Assembly: GCF_020379485.1 (NCBI RefSeq)
Contig: NC_063439.1
Location: 12,564,466 to 12,628,465 of the forward strand
Direction: 5' to 3'
Length of the DNA: 64,000 nucleotides
Source: Brassica napus
Lineage: Eukaryota; Streptophyta; Magnoliopsida; Brassicales; Brassicaceae
Shown here piece after piece: positions 58,387 through 64,000 of the stretch. Positions within the stretch are counted from its first letter, which is position 1. Every line of letters begins with the position of its first letter. The notes beneath the pieces are model-generated. The model ran no database searches. It had not been told where the DNA came from and worked only from the letters and a program-made list of their open reading frames with translations. The position numbers and the translations under genes were made by a program.

Positions 58387-59300
58387 GTTGATGACTTTGG
58401 TTCATCTGGTGAGAGGGTTTATGCAAGGCTATACCTGGAGGCTAAGTTCGTTTTGGTCTCAAACCCTGAGGTTGTATTGAATTGATATGACATCTTACTC
58501 TGTCCCCCAGAGGTGGAAAATGTTGATGTCAATTAGATGCTGCACTATACAACTCAGAAGTATACCCCTAGCAATATCATATGGTGCTCCACTCTACTTC
58601 ATGCAGGCAAGCCACTATCAGACTTTTGTCACATGCTTTTGTGACTTGACCCCATAAGGGTGAGACAAGGGTCAGTTGTACTAATCGGTGCTGGTGTTAA
58701 TCTACCTAATGTGGTAACTCTCTCAACAGCCATTCTTACTTCTTTTCAAGTCTGGATAAGTAGATAATTTTGGTGCTCATGTGATTATGACTTTTCTGTT
58801 TTTGTTCCATTGTATAAACTTTTGAATTTGTTTATAATACGTTGCATGTGTACTTTTTTGCTTCATGCATTTTGATTAGCTCTTTTCACACATGAAAACA
58901 CATGTCTCATACGATATTTCTGGCGTGAACGTTGGATTCTTGGGACTTTACACATGAGTTTTGGTACTTTAAAGTGCATACTCACCTTGTGCTATAGCCC
59001 ATTTATGTTATTGTTGTGTACCTTCATGCGTTATTTAGTGGTTTCTCACTTATATGCATAAATATAAGGTTTTCCAGGATCTGAGGCCTTTCACGGATTG
59101 ATCCAAGCTCTTTTTCCCCTTAAGTAGATTTGTTTACCATTGCTCTTTTGTCAGAATAACTCATAGTTTTATTAGAAAAAATCAGTCTGGCAACATAGAG
59201 TATAAATAACTAGACATATATAAAGCAAAGCATTTAAGTATTGACTATGAAAACCGTAGAAAACGTGATTCTAAGATGCTTTTAGAAGTATTATTTTTGT
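58387..59300. other. Non-coding stretch
   Basis: About 0.9 kb without a recognisable gene. It may be the 3' part of the retroelement read antisense from 60.5 kb or genic remnants after the 57,952-58,386 fragment. Confidence 0.35.
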
Positions 59301-60470
59301 GGTGCAGGGCATTCCAACTATTGGGTGGAGTCTGTCGTACTTATCTTGCAGTTTATAGGCTTCTGCTTCCCTCATCTCGACCACTTTATATTGTTCTTCC
59401 CATCCAGGAGCCAACTTTCATGTTGACTTATTTTTGGTGTTGTTGAATACTCATTAAATGATCCAATCCTATTGCTGGAAAATTCTGGTTCTAACCTTTT
59501 TATTATAGCTCTTGGCTATTTCTTGATTTTAGAACCATCCAGACCGCTTCTATGTTTTCATCTAGTAGATCAAGGCTAAAGTCATCAACTCTTCATTTTC
59601 CTCTTAAGAGAGGCTTAGAGACGACCGTTGCTATTTGTACTTTGGTTAGAAGTATTACTTCCATGCCATACACCAGAGAGTAGGGTGTTTCCTATGTAGC
59701 TGTTTTTGTAGTGGTCTGGTAGACTCACATGACTCTTGGTAGTTGCTCCATCCATCTTCTTGTGACATCCTCTAGACGTTTTTGAGCATGTTGCTCATTT
59801 TTTTGTTAGTGAATTCTGCTTGTATGTTTGACTGTTGATTCCTTGGTGTGGCGAATGTCAGTTTTATGCCCAATTGCTACACAAATTCTTGAAGTTACTG
59901 CTGGTGATATGTGGTCCATTGTCTACAACAATATCCTATGGAATTTCAAACCTGGATATGACATTGATCCAAAGAAAATTTATAACATGGGTGTTTGTTA
60001 TCTAGCTCAAGGCTTTTGCCTCCACCCATTTAGAGAATTAGCCAGTTACAACGTGGAGGAAGACCTTTTCCACGATGTGATCGGTAAGTTTGAGGAGAGG
60101 CCTCGAGACTTAAGCGTGTTTATGGAATTGGTCACAATTCTTTGCTCGGTGAATCACGTCTTCTGCCATCGTGGGCCAGTAATTTCTTACTCTTTCTCTT
60201 TGAGAATTAGGCCATGACCGCTGGAGTGGAAGCCATGCACATTCTCCTTCATGTAGTTCTTTGAGGATTATTTTAGCATGTCCGGTCATGATGCATTGTA
60301 AGTAGGGGCCGGATAAGGTTCTCCTAAATAATTTCTCCTAGGAGAAACAATATCTGACCGGATTGAAAAATTAATGTGATTTCCTGGCTCCTATAACCAA
60401 AGCCAAGGCGAGTTTTTCTAGATGAATGTACTGTGTTTCTGCATCTAGGAGTGTTTGTTTACATAATAAC
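59300..60470 (-). pseudogene. Antisense Gypsy RNase H-integrase relic
   Basis: On the minus strand the order is: RNase H end (LEKLALALVI, about 60,400), H2C2 zinc-finger region (KELHEGECAW, NYWPTMAEDVIH, 60,140-60,270), catalytic core (FSKWVEAKAL; IVVDNGPHITSSNFKNLC; TFATPRN), then C-terminal part (RRWMEQLPRV, YQTTTKTAT, ETPYSLVYGMEVILLTKVQI, 59,590-59,760). In-frame stops (TGA, TAG) and frameshifts interrupt it. The 129-codon plus ORF at 59828-60217 is a shadow of this. Confidence 0.85.
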
Positions 60471-60504
60471 ATGATATTGCATGCATCATTCTTCTAGAAG
60501 CAGG

Positions 60505-60895
60505 CACTACAAGAAAACGTGATCATAACGACCACATATTACGACTACAGTAGTGTCGTCGTAATGTAACGTCCATTTTACGTTGACGCTACGACGAAAT
60601 ATGATATCGTCGTAAGGTAGACGTAAATTTGCTACAAAAAAGTTTCGTCGTAAATTAGTCGTAAGGTAACGTCTTTTTAACGACGACCTAGTCGTAGTAC
60701 TGCTACGAAATGGTTCGTCGTAAATTAGTCATAATTTTACGACTAGAGTACGACAACTTTTTCCTTTGTCGTAAAGATGTCGTTAATGTACGTTTATTTT
60801 ACATCGAAAAATTTTCATCTAATTAACGACCTTTTTACGAGGAATGCAGCTGTAAACTAATAGTAAATTTTATGGAGACATAAATTGGTCGTACA
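60505..60895. repeat. CACTA terminus and subterminal repeat array
   Basis: At least ten copies of CGTCGTAA/TTACGACTA-like words in both orientations after the 13-bp terminus. Known CACTA elements have such arrays as TNPA binding sites. Confidence 0.8.
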
Positions 60896-61009
60896 TTCCC
60901 ACCTACCAAAATCAAAATTTTCTTATAAATATGCTCTCCTCTCTCATTCTCAAGATGCACAAAAAAGAAGTTAAAAATTTCTGGAGATATCTATGAGCTT
61001 CGAATTTGG

Positions 61010-63018
61010 ATGTATGCACACAAAGATTCTGCGGGAAGAATGACGAGCGAATTTCTCAATGGAGCAGAGACATTCATGTACCAGGCCGAAAATATGTCTC
61101 TCACGAAAGAAACGGGTAAAATGTTATGTCCCTGTCGCAAATGCAAGAATACCAAGTTTGCTCAGAGTGAAATTGTTTGGAAACATATAGTAACTAGATG
61201 ATTTACTCTACATTACTACATCTGATTTCACCATGGAGAGGGTGATAGTAGGAATGAAGCTAGCAGTAGTAATCAGTTTGAAAATGTACGTAATAGAGAT
61301 GAACCGAGTCATTTGCATTCTGAAATCTTTCCAGAGGATCAGATGGTAGATCATGATAGGATGCATGATATGGTTACAGATACATTTCGTGAAACAACAT
61401 CAATAATAGATGAAGTAGAAAATGTAGAAGGGCCTAACTTGGAGGCAAAAAGATTTTATGAAATGTTAGCTGCAACTAATCAGCCAATTTACAAAGGTTG
61501 TAGAGAATGTCTTTCTAAATTATCATTGGCAGCTAGGATGATGAATATCAAAACTGATCATAACTTACTTGAAGTTTGTATGGATGCATGGGCTGAGTTG
61601 TTTAAAGAGTATTTGCCAGAAGATAATTTGTGTGCTGGATCTTATTATGAGATTCAGAAACTGGTTTATACTCTTGGCTTACCTTCGGAGATGATTGATG
61701 TGTGTATAGAAAACTGTATGATCTACTGTAGGAAAGATGCAGAATTATTGGAGTGTAAATTTTGATAGAAGCCCTGATATAAACCAGAAGGACGTGGGCG
61801 GAATAGAGTACCGTACCAGCGGATGTGGTACTTACCTATTACGGATAGACTGAAGAGATCATATCAATCTGAAAAGACTGCAGCAGCGATAAGATGGCAT
61901 GCCGAACATACTCAGAAGGAAGGCGAGATCAATCACCCGTCAGATGCAAAAGTTCGGAAACACTTGAATTCGGTTCACAAAGATTTTGCAAGTAACATTC
62001 GCAATGTGTATTTGGATTATGCACAGATGGATTTAGTCCTTTTGGAATGTCTGGAAGACAATACTCGCTTGGGCTAGTCCTCCTGACGCCATACAACCTT
62101 CCACAAGAGATGTGTATGGAAAGAGAATTTCTTTTCATGAGTATATTGATACTTGGGCCTAAGCATCTGAATTGGTCTCTCGATGTTTTTCTACAACCTC
62201 TGATAGAAGAATTGAATGAATTGTGGTCAACTGGGGCACATACATATGATTGTTCGACGAAAACAAATTTTGCAATGCGAGCACTTCTTCTGTGGACAAT
62301 CAATGACTTTCCTGCCTATGAGATGTTATAAGGTTAGACTACGCATGGGAGACTAGCTTGTCTTTATTGTATGGGAAGCACTGGTGCATTTAAGCTGAAG
62401 CATGGTAGGAAGACGTCTTGGTTTGATTGCCATCGTAGATTTCTTCCCATTAACCATCTGTATCGACAAAACAAGACATTTTTCATGTGAAAAGTGGTTG
62501 TACGGGACACTGCACCACCTTATTTATCTGGAGAGGAAATCGAGAAAGATATTGATTACTATGGTGCAGAGAAAACAGTCAGCAAATGAGATAATTGGCA
62601 TACTCCTGGAAATATGGCTGATGGGTACGGGACACAGCATAATTGTTACAAAAAGAATATATTTTGGGAACATCCTTACTGGAAGGATTTGCTTCTACGA
62701 CACAATCTTCATGTGATGCATATAGAGAAGAACTTCTTTGACAACATCATCAATACATTATTGAACATCTCCGGGAAGACAAAAGATAACAATAACTCAA
62801 TGTTGGATTTGCCTGCGTTATGTTCTAGGAGTGAGCTGCATATTAAAAACGATGTGAAAATTCCGGTTCCAATTTTCAGATTGTCAGAAGAAGCAAAAGC
62901 AGCATTGTTTAAGTGGGTGACCTCAAATGTGAGATGGATACGTATCAAATCTATCAAGATGTGTTGAACATAGACAAATTTTTTTAGGGATGAAGAGTCA
63001 TGACTGTCATGTGTTATA
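61010..63018 (+). pseudogene. TNP2-type CACTA transposase, interrupted
   Basis: Segments in several frames follow the order of a plant TNP2 transposase. The transposase-associated domain comes first (MYAHKDSAGRM, EFLNGAETF, CPCRKCKN, WKHIV; 61010-61198). A linker with LEAKRFYEML and CRECLSKLSLAARMM follows (61313-61765). The Transposase_21 core is next (WYLPITDRLKRSYQSEK, RWHAEHTQKEGEINHPSD; GPKHLNWSLDVFLQPLIEEL; HNLHVMHIEKNFFDNIINTL; 61823-62960), then GYVSNLSRCVEHR and GMKSHDCHVL to 63018. Stops (TGA at 61199, 61763), frameshifts near 61770, 62050, 62330, 62610 and 62935, and loss of everything after SHDCHVL make it non-functional. Confidence 0.88.
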
Positions 63019-63020
63019 AA

Positions 63021-63860
63021 AGAAAAATAGTAACTGAGAAGATTCTGCTCTCATGTGTTATTATTGTGATATATAGAAATGTAAGCTTTCAAGCCATCGT
63101 ACAAACTTTCCTAAATGATGAGAGTTTTTTTTCTAATAAACTAAAACATCTAAACTTGTAAATATTTATTAAGATATTATATTAACATTTCTATTGCGAA
63201 AGTAGTAAAAGTCATACATCAATGCAAACAACATGCCATGTGTAAGATTTATTAGCAAAATAACTGACGTTGGAGTTTTCTTATGAACATAATAAGTTGT
63301 TATACATTAAAGGTTTGCTAGGTTTTACCGATATCATCCATATATGTTATTGGGGTTTTTGTAAGTGATAACGGTTGTTGGTGTTTCAAATAATCACAAA
63401 AAACATTTTCTATCATTTTGTTCCAGTCTAAATTTGTCAAAATTAAATCTGATTTTTTTCAAGGGTTTGCAAATATAACTAAGTAGATAAAGAGATTTAA
63501 AAAAAAACTAGAATTAAACTAAAATTAAAAACCATATGAATATATATAATTAAATATTATGATTTAGATATTATAACTGTATAATATAACTAATCTTCCT
63601 CATGCTTCCATGTAAAACAGAAAATATTTATTAAATAGAGATTTTTCTATATTTCAGGATATGAAGGATCTAACCTAACTCTCGGATAGAAAGACATATA
63701 AAAAAGGTTCCTAGATCAAGACCAAAGTATCGACTATTCAAGTCTTAGACTACGAAGTTAAGTAACTAAAACTAGGGTCACAAAGAGACCTGCTTAAATT
63801 TACCCTCACAATTTGGCACTAAAAAGAGGGGGATAACCAAAACTATGTGAGAATGATAGG
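63021..63860. other. AT-rich DNA after the transposase
   Basis: No gene. It could be the rest of the CACTA element (no right terminus seen) or another insertion. Confidence 0.4.
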
Positions 63861-64000
63861 AAGTGAGCACATCAAGCAACCTTTGGCCATCTCGGCCGAA
63901 ATCGAATTACGAGCCCAGTTCGACACCATGTAGAGGAAAGTTGCCGACATAAATACGACACGGGAAAGTAACAACACCCCCAAGGAAAGTCTCGTAATCA
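63861..64000 (+). other. Possible retroelement gag start at the window edge
   Basis: A frame reads IKQPLAISAEIELRAQFDTM, stop, RKVADINTTRES. The Ala/Glu/Leu composition and position resemble the start of crucifer Gypsy gag proteins. It is cut by the window and has a stop, so the assignment is weak. Confidence 0.25.

Larger units (their letters stand above)
60505..63020 (+). mobile_element. CACTA (En/Spm) transposon, left part
   Basis: It starts with the canonical terminus CACTACAAGAAAA at 60505-60517 after AGG (possible 3-bp duplication). Then follow about 350 bases of subterminal repeats built on TTACGAC/GTCGTAA words in both orientations (transposase binding sites in this class), and a TNP2-type transposase relic. 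The right inverted end was not found before 64,000, so it is truncated or extends beyond the window. Confidence 0.88.

Noticed and set aside
59828..60217. 129-codon plus-strand ORF
   Set aside because: It is the antisense of a Gypsy integrase region; minus-strand frames show KWVEAKAL and VVDNGPH.
60520..60895. Regularly spaced short repeats, possible CRISPR-like array
   Set aside because: The words occur in both orientations after a CACTA terminus; this is a plant genome.

Overview
This is plant nuclear DNA, almost certainly Brassicaceae and most likely Brassica or a close relative. The evidence is AT-rich intergenic DNA, small GT-AG introns, crucifer-type Helitron, MITE and retroelement families, and three genes whose products I recognise as matching an Arabidopsis chromosome 3 block: histone deacetylase HDA9, a low-molecular-weight protein tyrosine phosphatase, and an AGC-VIII protein kinase. 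Only four genes look intact. All are ordinary eukaryotic genes; there are no operons, CRISPR arrays or ribosome binding sites.

Layout: 1372-2029 (-) two-exon gene for a small secreted, probably membrane-anchored WAK-associated-type protein. 2.5-19.1 kb is repeats: two hAT-like word-repeat elements with perfect 8-bp target duplications, a 3.9-kb Helitron carrying a broken, intron-containing fragment of a nucleosome assembly protein (NAP1) gene, further Helitron ends, an RPA-like OB-fold relic, and a 5'-truncated LINE. 19.4-22.1 kb (+) is HDA9, 14 exons and 426 codons, with a Harbinger-like MITE just downstream. 22.6-28.2 kb is repeats, including tandem copies of a Helitron 3' end. 28.2-29.3 kb (-) is the five-exon phosphatase gene. 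29.6-41.4 kb is again repeats: several Helitrons, one holding a truncated small ORF; a LINE endonuclease scrap; and a 5' half of a Ty3/Gypsy element with one LTR. 42.0-45.6 kb (+) is the AGC kinase, three exons and 441 codons.

47,683-56,360 is one LTR retrotransposon in minus orientation with LTRs of about 2.9 kb and a perfect GTATA target duplication; its internal region is only 2.9 kb and most of pol is missing. From 56.4 kb to the end there are a gag-like relic (+), an unrecognised gene scrap, an antisense Gypsy RNase H/integrase relic and a CACTA (En/Spm) element with a decayed TNP2-type transposase.

The genes do not form a pathway: chromatin deacetylation, tyrosine dephosphorylation, auxin-linked kinase signalling and a cell-surface protein are neighbours only by ancestral synteny. 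I found no convincing new biological system. The most interesting material is gene-fragment capture by Helitrons, the long-LTR internally deleted retroelement, and a duplicated splice acceptor in the last-but-one HDA9 intron region.
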